Below, one piece after another: positions 32,023 to 41,465 of a stretch of DNA of 44,051 nucleotides. Every line of letters begins with the position of its first letter. Positions within the stretch are counted from its first letter, which is position 1. The notes below the pieces were generated by a model. It was not told where the DNA came from. It ran no database searches and saw nothing but the letters and a program-made list of their open reading frames with translations. The DNA is from Candidatus Competibacteraceae bacterium. GTDB lineage: Bacteria; Pseudomonadota; Gammaproteobacteria; Competibacterales; JAHEDQ01. The stretch spans positions 1 through 44,051 of the forward strand of contig JAHEDQ010000010.1 in assembly GCA_024641125.1 (NCBI GenBank), given 5' to 3'. Both the position numbers and the translations under genes were made by a program.

Positions 32023-34077
32023 ATGGAGGTTACCGCTGCAATCCCTTTACGGCATCGCATCTCGACGCTGCTGCTTACCATACTGACGCTTATTGCCAGC
32101 CTCGTGTTACTGGGTCTGGTGGCCATAATCATCCGGCTCGTCAACATAGAGAGCGACCTGGGGATACTGCGGGACAGCGCTCTTCCTCGTTTGGTAAAAC
32201 TTTCCCAGCTCTCACAAGAGGCATCGGCGACGATATCTATTGCGCCGGCGTTGGGCGCCAATCCAACGCGTTTCGAGTTCGAAACCCTTCTGTCCAGGAT
32301 CAAGGATAAGGAGACGTCGCAAGAGAATTTGATCCAGGAGATCGGCGCGCTCATACGCGATGCGGAGTCGGCACGGATCTTGGGCAAGAACAGTCAACTT
32401 TTGACCGCTAACCTCCAAGCCCTGACTGATGTCGTTGGTCAGCAGATCGCTGTCCGCAAGAGGCTGGGGCGGCACATTGAGTATTTGCGCCGAATCGCCG
32501 GGACGTTATCGGAAACGACCACTGACCAAGCGATGATCGAAGACAGCGACAGAGACTTGGAAGCGATCGACAGAGGGCGCACCAGCCAGCTGGCCGCCAG
32601 GCTCGCCTACGGCATCCTAAGTACTCTGCTGGACCCGAACAGCGCCCGGTTTTCCCGGAATCGGGCGGAGGACGAGGCGGGATTCACACTTGCCAGGCAG
32701 CTGCTTGAACAAGGTGAAAAACCGGCACCGGATGGGGTTGACGAACGCCCCACACCGTCTCTTCAGATGCTCGATTATTGGACTGCGGAGCGCGCCCAAC
32801 TCTATCAAGACAAGAGTGCGGAACTGGCCAACGAGTTCAAAATCAAGGCGCTTGCGGAAGAGAACTCGCTTATCACCAATCGCCTACTCAACAGTGCAAG
32901 CAACGAGTTCTGGCTGGCGAGCGCCGATCTGCAAACTCAAATCGATTCGGTTGACGCTACAACACGTTTTTCCCTTGTTTCACTGCTTGTGATTGTGGCG
33001 GCTTTCGCCGCAGGCAATTTCCTTGTCTGGGTCGTGCTGAAGCGGCGCGTTTTCGGGAGGTTGAACCGAGTTCGCGACGCGCTGCAAACCTTTACCGAGG
33101 GAAAACGTCGCCCACCTGCGGATAATCTGGACGACGAGATTGGTCAGATATCCAGATCGCTTTTGATATACATGGATGTAATCGACCAGCGCGAAGCGCA
33201 ACTGGCTGAGAAAACAAACGCTCTGGAGCAACTCTCCAACCAACTGGCGAAATACCTGTCTCCGCAGGTGTACGATTCGATTTTCAGCGGCAGGCAACAG
33301 GTCAGGATTGCAAGTAGCCGGAAAAAACTCACCGTGTTTTTCTCCGACATAGCCGGTTTCACTGAAACGGCAGATCGACTGGAATCCGAGGAATTGAGCC
33401 AATTGCTCAACCACTACCTGACGGAGATGTCGCGGATTGCTCTCGAGCATGGGGCAACCATCGACAAGTACGTAGGGGACGCGATTTTGGCGTTCTTCGG
33501 CGACCCGGAAACAAGGGGTGTCAAACAAGATGCCTTGGCCTGTGTGCTGATGGCGATAGCGATGCGTCGACGGATGAGGGATCTCAGCGAGATTTGGCGA
33601 AACTCGGGAATTGAGCGGCCACTGCAGATCAGGACTGGGATACACACCGGTTACTGCACGGTCGGCAACTTCGGTAGCGAAGACCGGATGGATTACACGA
33701 TCATCGGCGGCACGGTCAACACCGCATCGCGCCTGGAGTCCGCCACTTCACCGGGTGACATCCTGATTTCATACGAGACCTTCGCGCTGGTAAGAGAGCA
33801 AATTCACTGCGAAGAGCATGGTGAAGTAGAGGTAAAGGGAATCGCTTATCCCGTGGCCACTTATCGGGTCGTGGATACCTTCGAGAACCTCGGTGAGGTG
33901 CGGCGACACTTTCAGGAACATCACCCGAACATCAAGCTCGATATCGATCTCCAAGCAATGACATCAGCCGACCGGGCTCAAGCCACGGCGGTTTTGCTTA
34001 AGGCCTTGGATACGATAGCGGATGCAAAACAAACGGCGTCGAGGAAGGCAGCCAGGGATTCGGAGGCGGGGCACTGA
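32023..34077 (+). CDS. Membrane-bound class III adenylate cyclase with periplasmic sensor domain
   Basis: This 684-residue protein has TM1 at 14-37, a long helical periplasmic domain at about 40-315 (four-helix or TorS-like character), TM2 at about 316-339, a HAMP-type linker at about 340-395, a short coiled region, and the cyclase domain at about 430-620. Catalytic features are intact: metal Asp442 (FFSDIAGF) and Asp486 (KYVGDAILAFFGDP), base-selecting Lys436 and Asp558 (MDYTIIG), Asn566 and Arg570 (VNTASRLES). The Lys/Asp pair points to ATP rather than GTP. It follows the AapJ-like binding-protein gene by 15 bp. The likely role is a cAMP-producing sensor for a periplasmic solute, working with that protein. 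Confidence 0.88.
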   Translation: MEVTAAIPLRHRISTLLLTILTLIASLVLLGLVAIIIRLVNIESDLGILRDSALPRLVKLSQLSQEASATISIAPALGANPTRFEFETLLSRIKDKETSQENLIQEIGALIRDAESARILGKNSQLLTANLQALTDVVGQQIAVRKRLGRHIEYLRRIAGTLSETTTDQAMIEDSDRDLEAIDRGRTSQLAARLAYGILSTLLDPNSARFSRNRAEDEAGFTLARQLLEQGEKPAPDGVDERPTPSLQMLDYWTAERAQLYQDKSAELANEFKIKALAEENSLITNRLLNSASNEFWLASADLQTQIDSVDATTRFSLVSLLVIVAAFAAGNFLVWVVLKRRVFGRLNRVRDALQTFTEGKRRPPADNLDDEIGQISRSLLIYMDVIDQREAQLAEKTNALEQLSNQLAKYLSPQVYDSIFSGRQQVRIASSRKKLTVFFSDIAGFTETADRLESEELSQLLNHYLTEMSRIALEHGATIDKYVGDAILAFFGDPETRGVKQDALACVLMAIAMRRRMRDLSEIWRNSGIERPLQIRTGIHTGYCTVGNFGSEDRMDYTIIGGTVNTASRLESATSPGDILISYETFALVREQIHCEEHGEVEVKGIAYPVATYRVVDTFENLGEVRRHFQEHHPNIKLDIDLQAMTSADRAQATAVLLKALDTIADAKQTASRKAARDSEAGH

Positions 34078-34167
34078 CGCCCAAACCTCTTAGAAAACCC
34101 TACGATAGGCCGGGCAGGGACAACGGCCCATCATGCGCAACTGGCACCAGGCAAGATCAAACCACGC

Positions 34168-36024
34168 TCAAGGGTCACCGGGCATGTCGGCGCCAACGGA
34201 GAGGTGCATGGCGAGCGCGCCGACTGTGGGATGCTCAAAAATACTCACGATGCTCAGACCTGGGTCGATCTCAGCCCGCAAATGCCCCAGGATCTGATTG
34301 GCTCGCAGCGAATCGCCGCCGAGTTCGAGAAACGAATCATTCACCCCAATCTCGTGGATCTCCAACACCTGGGCCCAGACCTGGGCGATCCGCTTCTCCA
34401 TGGCTGTCTTCGGTGCCGAATAGTCGACGGAAAGGGCCGGGCGCGATCGTGTAGGAACCGGTAGGCGAAGCCGGTCAAGCTTGCCGTCGACGCTCAATGG
34501 CAAAGCGTCCAGATAGACGAACGCCGTGGGCATCACCTGCTCGGCCATATGCGGAGCGAGCCAGTTCCGAAGCTCGGTTACTGTGGGCGCCGGATCAGCG
34601 TTGGCCACCAGGTAAGCCGCCAGGTGCCTTCCACCGCCCCGGTCCGTGTAAGGATGGAGAAGGGCTTCCCGGATGCCTGCACAGGTACACAGGATTCCCT
34701 CCAGATGCGCCGTGTCGATGCTCCGTCCACCGATCCGGCCCTGCGTTTCTCTGCGGCCCAGGTGCATCAGACAACCATGGGCGTCGAGGCGACCAAGGTC
34801 GCCGGTCTGGTAGCGGCGCAGGCAGCCGCGGCCAGACCGAAACTTTTCCTCGGTCAGTTCTGGATTGTTCCAGTACCCCAAGGCCAGATAGGCGCTCTCG
34901 ACGACGATCTCTCCGGTCGATCCCGGTGGCAGGGATTTCCCGGATTCATCGACGATGTCGATGCTCATGTCCTCAACGGCATGACCGACGGGAAGAACGC
35001 CAATCGACGGTTCGGGTGAAGCCTGGTCGATGATGAACTGGCGCACCAAGCCACACTCGGTCGCGCCGAGACCGTTGACCAGAACGCAACCGTCGCCGAA
35101 AAAACGCTTGAAATGCACCTGGTCCGAGGCCCTCGCCTGATCCCCCTCGAGTCGAATCAGGCGCAGATCCGGATAACGGTCCGGAGACGCCGGCAATCTG
35201 CGGAAGATCGACGGCACCGAATGGAACACGGTCACCTTTTGACTCCGCAGCCAAGGCCCAAGGTCCTCGAATGCAATATCGCTCATGTCCAGAGGGTGGA
35301 CGGTTGCACCATTTAGCAAGGCACCGAAGAGGGTCGACACGGTGCCGCTGAAGCTCGGGTTCTGCACAAGACTCATGCGGTCGCCGCGCGCGAATCCAAG
35401 GCTGTTGGTGTACCGCAAAATATTGTGCAGCACATTCCGATGGGTATCGACGACGGCTTTGGGGAGGCCGCTGGATCCGGAAGTAAAGTAGACGTGAGCC
35501 ATCGCATCCGGAGACACGTCCAGATCCAGGTTCTCGCTGGTGTCTCTGTCACCGTTCCATTCCGCTTCTATGATCGGACATCGGGTACCCAGTACCGCTT
35601 GCGCCAGCGCCCGATTCCGTGCATCGACAACGGCGACACCAGGTGAGAGGTGGCCGACGATGGCAGAGAGCACCGGTATCGGCAGTCGTCGATCCAGAGG
35701 ACTGTAGATCCGCCCGGCCTTGAGAACGGCCAGGATCGAAACCACCGAGGCAATGCCCTGATCCATCAGCAGCACGACGGGGCCGGATTGCAGCCCTGCC
35801 TCGGCCCGCAAAACGAGACGGTGCGCAACCTGGTTCGCCGCGCGATTGAGTTCCAAGTAGGTCAGTGACGCCGACTCGGCAACGACGGCAAACTGCTCGG
35901 TGCGTCGCGCCACCTGCGCTTCGAAACACCTATGGAGGGTCTGATTGATCCAATTCCTTTCGAGTGGATGAAAGGTATCGGGAACAGCGAGCGCCTGTCT
36001 TTCGCGGAAATCGTTCAAAAGCAT
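34168..36024 (-). CDS. Stand-alone NRPS-like adenylation plus carrier-protein didomain
   Basis: This 618-residue protein activates a carboxylic acid as acyl-AMP and loads it on its own carrier. The adenylation domain covers 25-525: A3 YFTSGSSGLPKA at 179-190, NGLGATECG near 317-325, YQTGDLGRLD near 405-414, and the A10 Lys515 (SVDGKLDR). The carrier domain spans about 540-610 with phosphopantetheine Ser572 (LGGDSL). The A4 region reads NPSFSGTV, so the Asp that binds the alpha-amino group in amino-acid-activating domains is Ser226. This suggests a non-amino-acid substrate. There is no condensation or thioesterase domain. Upstream on the same strand lie a sulfotransferase remnant and a sulfotransferase/glycosyltransferase fusion. 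Confidence 0.85.
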   Translation of the reverse strand: MLLNDFRERQALAVPDTFHPLERNWINQTLHRCFEAQVARRTEQFAVVAESASLTYLELNRAANQVAHRLVLRAEAGLQSGPVVLLMDQGIASVVSILAVLKAGRIYSPLDRRLPIPVLSAIVGHLSPGVAVVDARNRALAQAVLGTRCPIIEAEWNGDRDTSENLDLDVSPDAMAHVYFTSGSSGLPKAVVDTHRNVLHNILRYTNSLGFARGDRMSLVQNPSFSGTVSTLFGALLNGATVHPLDMSDIAFEDLGPWLRSQKVTVFHSVPSIFRRLPASPDRYPDLRLIRLEGDQARASDQVHFKRFFGDGCVLVNGLGATECGLVRQFIIDQASPEPSIGVLPVGHAVEDMSIDIVDESGKSLPPGSTGEIVVESAYLALGYWNNPELTEEKFRSGRGCLRRYQTGDLGRLDAHGCLMHLGRRETQGRIGGRSIDTAHLEGILCTCAGIREALLHPYTDRGGGRHLAAYLVANADPAPTVTELRNWLAPHMAEQVMPTAFVYLDALPLSVDGKLDRLRLPVPTRSRPALSVDYSAPKTAMEKRIAQVWAQVLEIHEIGVNDSFLELGGDSLRANQILGHLRAEIDPGLSIVSIFEHPTVGALAMHLSVGADMPGDP

Positions 36025-36219
36025 TACCAGCGAGGGCGAGTCAATTCAAAATACGACAAAACAGACCCAGTCTTGGTGTTGTACCCCGCCAATACGAGGC
36101 ATGTCTGCAAGTCGATGAATGTGCCACGAAGCGTTTCGAATTACTTGGTGCCGAAAATCGTCAGATACGCCGCCCAAGACGGAACCGGCCAGCCTGTTCG
36201 TCCCCTGGGATACGTTTGA

Positions 36220-36684
36220 TCAGGCCGCCCGGCCGGGTCGGAGTGTTCTCGTCGTAACCGACCTGCCTTGAAGGCGGCGGAATTCAGCGCCGCACCGTGG
36301 TTCGAACTGTGGAGCAGCAATACCGGGGCTGCCCGGGTCGAGTCCGGATGCCGGCAGCAGCCTGCTGTCGGCGAAGTTCAAGCGGCCGTGGCCGTAGCCG
36401 ATGATCCACTCGCCCATGTTGATGCCATACTCGTTCACGAATTCAGGCCGAACCGGCATGAAGTCGTCGATCCGGGTTGTCGGGCCGACCTGAGACGCTG
36501 ACCCAGTTGACGATCTTCAGGGCGTTACGGGTCGTTCCCGAGCCGGTTACAGAACGTGGGCGGCGCCCCGCGCGCGCATGCTTTTGACAGCCCAGTCTTG
36601 GAGAAAGCCGTCGCCGAGCTTGCGTTGCAGGCTCCAATCAAAGATCGAACCCGCATTCTTGAATATGTACCCGCGAGGGATCAT
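36220..36684 (-). pseudogene. Remnant of a sulfotransferase-family gene
   Basis: The frame begins at an ATG overlapping the stop of the 1198-residue fusion gene (ATGA) and reads MIPRGYIFKNAGSIFDWSLQ, then RKLGDGFLQDWAVKSMRARG, resembling the K-x-A-G-x-T-F phosphosulfate-binding start of sulfotransferase family 2 proteins. After about 45 codons a stop follows. Similarity may continue in another frame (ALKIVNWVS, where an ALSSHW-like block is expected), then in a third (FVNEYGINMGEWIIGYGHGR). Most of the catalytic domain appears lost. A functional copy would have been translationally coupled to the glycosyltransferase. The region 36025-36219 beyond it holds no recognisable gene. Confidence 0.5.
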
Positions 36685-39600
36685 GGCCCGCACGCCCGAT
36701 CCAGCAGTGGCTCGCCAAAGTCCATCCGTATGATATCTCGCGCCCGGGCCTTGCTGAAATGCGCTGAAAGGTAGCCGCTGTAGGCCTGCAACATCTCATT
36801 TACCTGCGGGTTGCCGGCATTCACAGCGAGGATTTTTTCGGCGAAGCTCGCAGGATCATCGGCTATATGCATGACCCGGTCCGCCCCGGGCAGGCCCTCG
36901 GCACCAACGGACGTGGATACCAGCGGAACACCCTGCTGGAGAGCTTCGATAACCTTGCCCTTGACGCCAGCACCAAAACGCAAGGGAACCACTACCATCT
37001 TCATTCGAGCATACATCTCTCGCAGTGCCGTATCGTCGAGGTAACCGTGCACGACAATGCCCCGCTTTTTCAGCTGCTGAATTTCATGTGGCATATTCGA
37101 GCCGACCAGATGCAACGCCAGATCAGGCGCGCGCGCCTGTACCAGCGGCAGTATTTGCTCGATAAACCAGCGCACGCCGTCACTGTTGGGCGGGTGATTG
37201 AAGCCGCCCACGAATAACATGCCTTCACGCTCAACGGGGGAATACTCTGGCAGCGGAACCTCTTCAACCAAATACAATGGGATCGCCCGGACCGGGAGAT
37301 CCGGGACGTTTCCAAGAATTTCATCCACCTCGACCTGAGAGGGATAGTAGACATGGTCCATCTGCTCAAACACCCTGTATTCGCGCCTGCGCCAGTCGGC
37401 TGCCTCGCCTCGGACCGAGGAATCATCCGACACTTCCAGTTCGCGCTGTTTGCGCAGGTAGTGCAGGTCGTGGCCGAAGTAAAGCAGAGTCGGGCGCGGC
37501 TGCATTTTCCCCAGCGAACCGAGGAACTGCTCCGCCACATGCGGGCGGTGCACATAGACAGCGTGTATGTCGGCGGCATGGCACTGCAACCAGCTGTCAA
37601 GGTTGCGGGACATGGACTCCCCCACAAGCACCTCTACACCCATTTGCTGCAGATCGCCAGTGTAGGGCTGGTGCGGAAAAAAATTGGCACCGATGAACTT
37701 GACGTTATAACCCATCTCGACGAACAACTGCAGGTACTGCCAGGTTGAGCGGGAGCCGGCGTCCTTGTCATAGGAGGGCACATAGTGGTCTATCACCAGA
37801 ATGGTGCGCCGGTATCGCGAGCGATCACGGGCCTGGAATACGCTTTGCCCGCTGGGGAAGTGATCGCGGCGCAGGACAGTCTGCCACTTGCTCGCGAACG
37901 CCTTCTGGTTCTCGATCTGGTGTTGCTTGATGCCACTTTTCAGATCGGTGCCGTTACTCACACCCTCAAAGTGAAACACCACCGACGTGGGTTGATAGAG
38001 GACCAGATAGCCGGCCTCGCGGGCCGCAAAGCACAGATCGGTGTCCTCGTAGTAGGCTGGAGCGTAACGCGTGTCGAAACCATCCAGTTTCTGCCACAAG
38101 CTGCACCGGACCAGCAGGCAGGCGCCTGAAACGTAGTCAACCTCGCGCAGGTAATTGTAGGCGGGTTCCCCGGGGTCATCCATGCGCCCATAATTCCAGC
38201 CGCTGGCGTCATCCCAGACAATGCCTCCGGCCTCCTGCAACGTCCCGTCCCCGCACAGAAACTTGGGACCCACCACCCCGGCACCCGGGTGTTGATCCAG
38301 CGTTCTCACCAGCGAAGACAACCAGCCGTCGGTCAAACCCGTATCGTTGTTCAGAAACAGCAGGTACTCGCCGGTAGCCAATTCCGCACCGGCGTTACAA
38401 TTGCGTACAAAGCCAAGGTTGGCGCTGCCGCGTTTCACCTTGATACCCTCGACCCTCTGCTCAATCGTCGCGGTGTCGTCAGTGGAGGCATCATCCGCAA
38501 GGATCACTTCGTACGCGACATCCGCGCTATGTTCCAACAAGGAACGCAGGCAGAACATCGTCATTCGATACTGATTGAACACGGGTATGATAATGGACAC
38601 ACGCGGCTGCGCGCACGGTCTGAACTTCAGCTCCAGACTGTCAAGCCCCTCCTCCAGTTCGGGTAACATGGACATTACTTCCAGCTCATTCCGCTTCGGA
38701 AAGCGCCGGTTTACCCAGATCGCTACGTCCCTTCGGTCAGAACCAAGAAAAAAGTCGATCGCGCGCTTCAGCCGCGCCAAACTGAAACCACGAAGCGAAG
38801 CGACTGGATGGGCGAAAACGTACCGCACCACGTTGGCCAGCAACCGCATGCGCGTAACATCACTGCTGGGGGCTGGTCGCTGGTATTGGCTGAAATGCTC
38901 CGCGGCATCGCGCAGTACGCCCTCATAGGCCGTACTTTGGCCCCGCTGCCCTGTGACCAGCTTATAGAAGCCAGCCACGCCGCGGCAAAGCCCACCCAAC
39001 CCGGACTCGGCAAAGCTCAGCAGATTGTGGTAGCTGAGTTCCAACCGGAAAAACAGATAATCAGCCTTGTCATTGGCTTCCTTCAGTTCCTGCTCGTTGA
39101 GCGCCAAGGACGCCTGGAGTTGGTCCGCTCGCTCTGTTGAAACGGCGAGATCACTCCTAAGTTGCTCGCGGTTTTTGCGCAAGAACTGCAGTTCTTCCTC
39201 ATCGCGCCGATGCGCATCGGCAAGTGCCCGGTGCTCTTCCAGCAGCGCATCATGGCGCTTCAGGAGGCAATCCCGTTCAGCGAGTTCGGCCTGCAGGCGG
39301 CCGCGATTTTCACGCAAGAACTGCACTTCTTCCTTGTCGCGCCGATGCGCCTCGGCAAGCGCCCGGTGCTCTTCCAACAACGCGTCTTGGCGGTGCAGCG
39401 CAGTCTCCAACTCGACGGACTTCTCTTGAAGCCGCGCCGCCACCACCCGCGCGTCAACCGACGCGGCGTAGGCCCTGGCCATGCTGTCAATGCGAATCAG
39501 TGGAGTGGTATCCGTACCCCGGAAATCCGCGGGAACGCTGCCCGTGTGCACCACTTCCAGGCATGCGCTGTGCAATTCCCGCTGGGCTATATTCAGCAAT

Positions 39601-40277
39601 CCAGGTATAGGGCTGTCGGCTTGCGGTGTGTGATCCAGCCCATGGTCGAACACATCCCCACTCGACACGCCCGACTCAGCAAACGCAATTCCTGCATTCT
39701 GAAGTTTCCGCAGAAGTGCGGTCAGCTCAAGACTGGGATTTGCGGCAAACGACTCATAGGAAAGGGCGACGAACTCCCGCCCTCGAAGAATCTCCAGCGC
39801 ACGCTGATTGTAGTGCTGCCATAGCGCGAGTCCGTAATCCAGGGGCAGGCCGTTGCGCTTTTCCAGGGAGCTGACTACGCCCTCCGCTCCGCGATAAACG
39901 AACAACAGCAGGGCATCGCGCAAACGCACCTCCCAGGCGGGCCAGGTGAGCAGAAAACGCGGATCCTTCAGCAGCCAGCCTCCTTCGCCCAGCCGCACGA
40001 AGATCGCATCCATCTCCCGTGTGCTGTACGGATCCAGGGCGACCGGCTCAAAACCCGGCCTGTACCAGCTGCTCCCTGTCCGCTCTAGCAGGTAATCGTT
40101 GAGCGCAACAACATCGCGCCGCTCCGAGAAACCGCGGGGATTGTCCGCCTGCGGAGCCAGCAATTCCTCTTCGCTACCAATATGGAGTCCAGGCGCAAGC
40201 GCGCCGGCAACCATGGAGGTACCAGATCGGTGCATGCCGAGGATGACCAGATTGCGTGTTGTTGCGCCGGAGGGCAC
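36681..40277 (-). CDS. Multidomain sulfotransferase/GT2/GT4 glycosyltransferase fusion
   Basis: This is a 1198-residue cytoplasmic or membrane-associated protein. Residues 1-250 are a sulfotransferase-like domain (LVILGMHRSGTSMVAGAL, WLLKDPRFLLTWPAW, ALSYESFAANP). Residues 270-410 are a coiled coil containing a 44-residue tandem duplication. Residues 558-800 are a GT2 domain (VSIIIPVFNQYRMTMFCL, ADDASTDDT, FLNNDTGLTDGWL, and a later YYEDTDLCF). Residues 825-1185 are a GT4-type domain (YVPSYDKDAGSRS at its start, MLFVGGFNHPPNSDGVRWF, VPLRFGAGVKGKVIEALQQGVPLV). Such fusions occur in O-antigen, capsule and S-layer glycan loci. It would add at least two sugars and perhaps sulfate to one acceptor. 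It is divergent from a GT2 gene. Confidence 0.88.
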   Translation of the reverse strand: MPSGATTRNLVILGMHRSGTSMVAGALAPGLHIGSEEELLAPQADNPRGFSERRDVVALNDYLLERTGSSWYRPGFEPVALDPYSTREMDAIFVRLGEGGWLLKDPRFLLTWPAWEVRLRDALLLFVYRGAEGVVSSLEKRNGLPLDYGLALWQHYNQRALEILRGREFVALSYESFAANPSLELTALLRKLQNAGIAFAESGVSSGDVFDHGLDHTPQADSPIPGLLNIAQRELHSACLEVVHTGSVPADFRGTDTTPLIRIDSMARAYAASVDARVVAARLQEKSVELETALHRQDALLEEHRALAEAHRRDKEEVQFLRENRGRLQAELAERDCLLKRHDALLEEHRALADAHRRDEEELQFLRKNREQLRSDLAVSTERADQLQASLALNEQELKEANDKADYLFFRLELSYHNLLSFAESGLGGLCRGVAGFYKLVTGQRGQSTAYEGVLRDAAEHFSQYQRPAPSSDVTRMRLLANVVRYVFAHPVASLRGFSLARLKRAIDFFLGSDRRDVAIWVNRRFPKRNELEVMSMLPELEEGLDSLELKFRPCAQPRVSIIIPVFNQYRMTMFCLRSLLEHSADVAYEVILADDASTDDTATIEQRVEGIKVKRGSANLGFVRNCNAGAELATGEYLLFLNNDTGLTDGWLSSLVRTLDQHPGAGVVGPKFLCGDGTLQEAGGIVWDDASGWNYGRMDDPGEPAYNYLREVDYVSGACLLVRCSLWQKLDGFDTRYAPAYYEDTDLCFAAREAGYLVLYQPTSVVFHFEGVSNGTDLKSGIKQHQIENQKAFASKWQTVLRRDHFPSGQSVFQARDRSRYRRTILVIDHYVPSYDKDAGSRSTWQYLQLFVEMGYNVKFIGANFFPHQPYTGDLQQMGVEVLVGESMSRNLDSWLQCHAADIHAVYVHRPHVAEQFLGSLGKMQPRPTLLYFGHDLHYLRKQRELEVSDDSSVRGEAADWRRREYRVFEQMDHVYYPSQVEVDEILGNVPDLPVRAIPLYLVEEVPLPEYSPVEREGMLFVGGFNHPPNSDGVRWFIEQILPLVQARAPDLALHLVGSNMPHEIQQLKKRGIVVHGYLDDTALREMYARMKMVVVPLRFGAGVKGKVIEALQQGVPLVSTSVGAEGLPGADRVMHIADDPASFAEKILAVNAGNPQVNEMLQAYSGYLSAHFSKARARDIIRMDFGEPLLDRACGP

Positions 40278-40442
40278 GGCTCGCCTTTATACTGTAATTC
40301 TGACGCCTAGTTTACTTCATCAAAGCCAGAGCCGCATTCACTGCTGGAGGATCGCCAGGCATCAACAGCTTCCCGGCCGGCCCTTATCCGGCCAGCCACA
40401 GAACTGCTAGAATCGGCGCACACCCAAGCGGATGAGACCCAC

Positions 40443-41465
40443 TTGCTGAGCGGTCTTCGATCACTGTTCTGCGCCACGCCCTCCACTGCGATCGATTTTT
40501 CCGTGGTCGTGGTCGCCTACGACATGGCCAGAGAGTTGCCGCGCACCCTGCAGTCCCTGAGTCGCAGCTATCAACGGGACATCAGCCATCTCAACTATGA
40601 AGTCATCGTGGTGGACAATGGTTCGCCGCAAGCGGTCAGTGCAGAGACAGTGAGGGAACACGGACCGGAATTTCGCCTTCTCCGAATAGACGCCGCCAGC
40701 GGCTCCCCGGGACCCGCACTCAACCGGGGTGCGGCCCTGGCCCGAGGCAAATACCTGGGGATGATAATCGACGGCGCCAGATTGGTCAGCCCCGGGATTT
40801 TGCACTGGGCGAACCAGGCTTTTCGCCTGAATAGTGAGGCAGTGGTGGCCGCGGTGGGTTTCCATCTCGGCCCGGAACATCAGCGTCTGTCAAGCCAGCG
40901 TGGATACACCCGGGCAATTGAGGACCGGCTGCTGCAGCAGATTGCCTGGCCAGAGGATGGATATCGCCTGTTCGAAATTGCCAGTCTGGCAGGCTCGGCC
41001 CGGTTCGGTTTGCACAGCCCGCTGGCGGAGAGCAACTGCGTATTTACCAGCCGGGCGCTTTTTGCGCGCAGCGGAGGTTACGAGGAAAAATTCCTGTCCG
41101 CCGGCGGCGGGCTGATAAATCTTGAATTTTACCAGCGCGTCTGCGCGGCTGCCGGCCACCAGGTCTACCATCTCGCCGGGGAGGGATGCTTTCATCAGAT
41201 TCACGGCGGGGTGACGACCGGAGGCAGCGATGTCGAAACCCGCAAGTTCAAAGACCTGCAGGACGAGTACGAATCTGTGACAGGCAGAAAGTTCGGGCAT
41301 CTCGCCTATCAACCCATACTGCTGGGCAACGTCCCCGACGCTGCCAAACCCTTGATCGCTCAGGGCCTGGAAGCAATGTTACGGGAAAACTCACTGACGG
41401 ATCGGCGTGGGCAACACATGAGCCGGGCGGGGATAGACTACTCAGCCATGGATAACGTCGGGTGA
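40443..41465 (+). CDS. Family 2 glycosyltransferase
   Basis: This 340-residue protein has a GT-A fold start (IDFSVVVVAYDMARELPRTL, YEVIVVDNGS), a central PGPALNRGAALARGKYLGMIIDGARLVSP in which the nucleotide-sugar/metal site DxD appears as DGAR, and YEEKFLSAGGGLINLEFYQRV as the acceptor-side acidic region. The start is a TTG with a weak GGATGAG upstream; no in-frame ATG lies near the beginning of the domain. It has no membrane helices. It faces away from the big fusion gene across 165 bp and probably belongs to the same glycan pathway. Confidence 0.83.
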   Translation: MLSGLRSLFCATPSTAIDFSVVVVAYDMARELPRTLQSLSRSYQRDISHLNYEVIVVDNGSPQAVSAETVREHGPEFRLLRIDAASGSPGPALNRGAALARGKYLGMIIDGARLVSPGILHWANQAFRLNSEAVVAAVGFHLGPEHQRLSSQRGYTRAIEDRLLQQIAWPEDGYRLFEIASLAGSARFGLHSPLAESNCVFTSRALFARSGGYEEKFLSAGGGLINLEFYQRVCAAAGHQVYHLAGEGCFHQIHGGVTTGGSDVETRKFKDLQDEYESVTGRKFGHLAYQPILLGNVPDAAKPLIAQGLEAMLRENSLTDRRGQHMSRAGIDYSAMDNVG

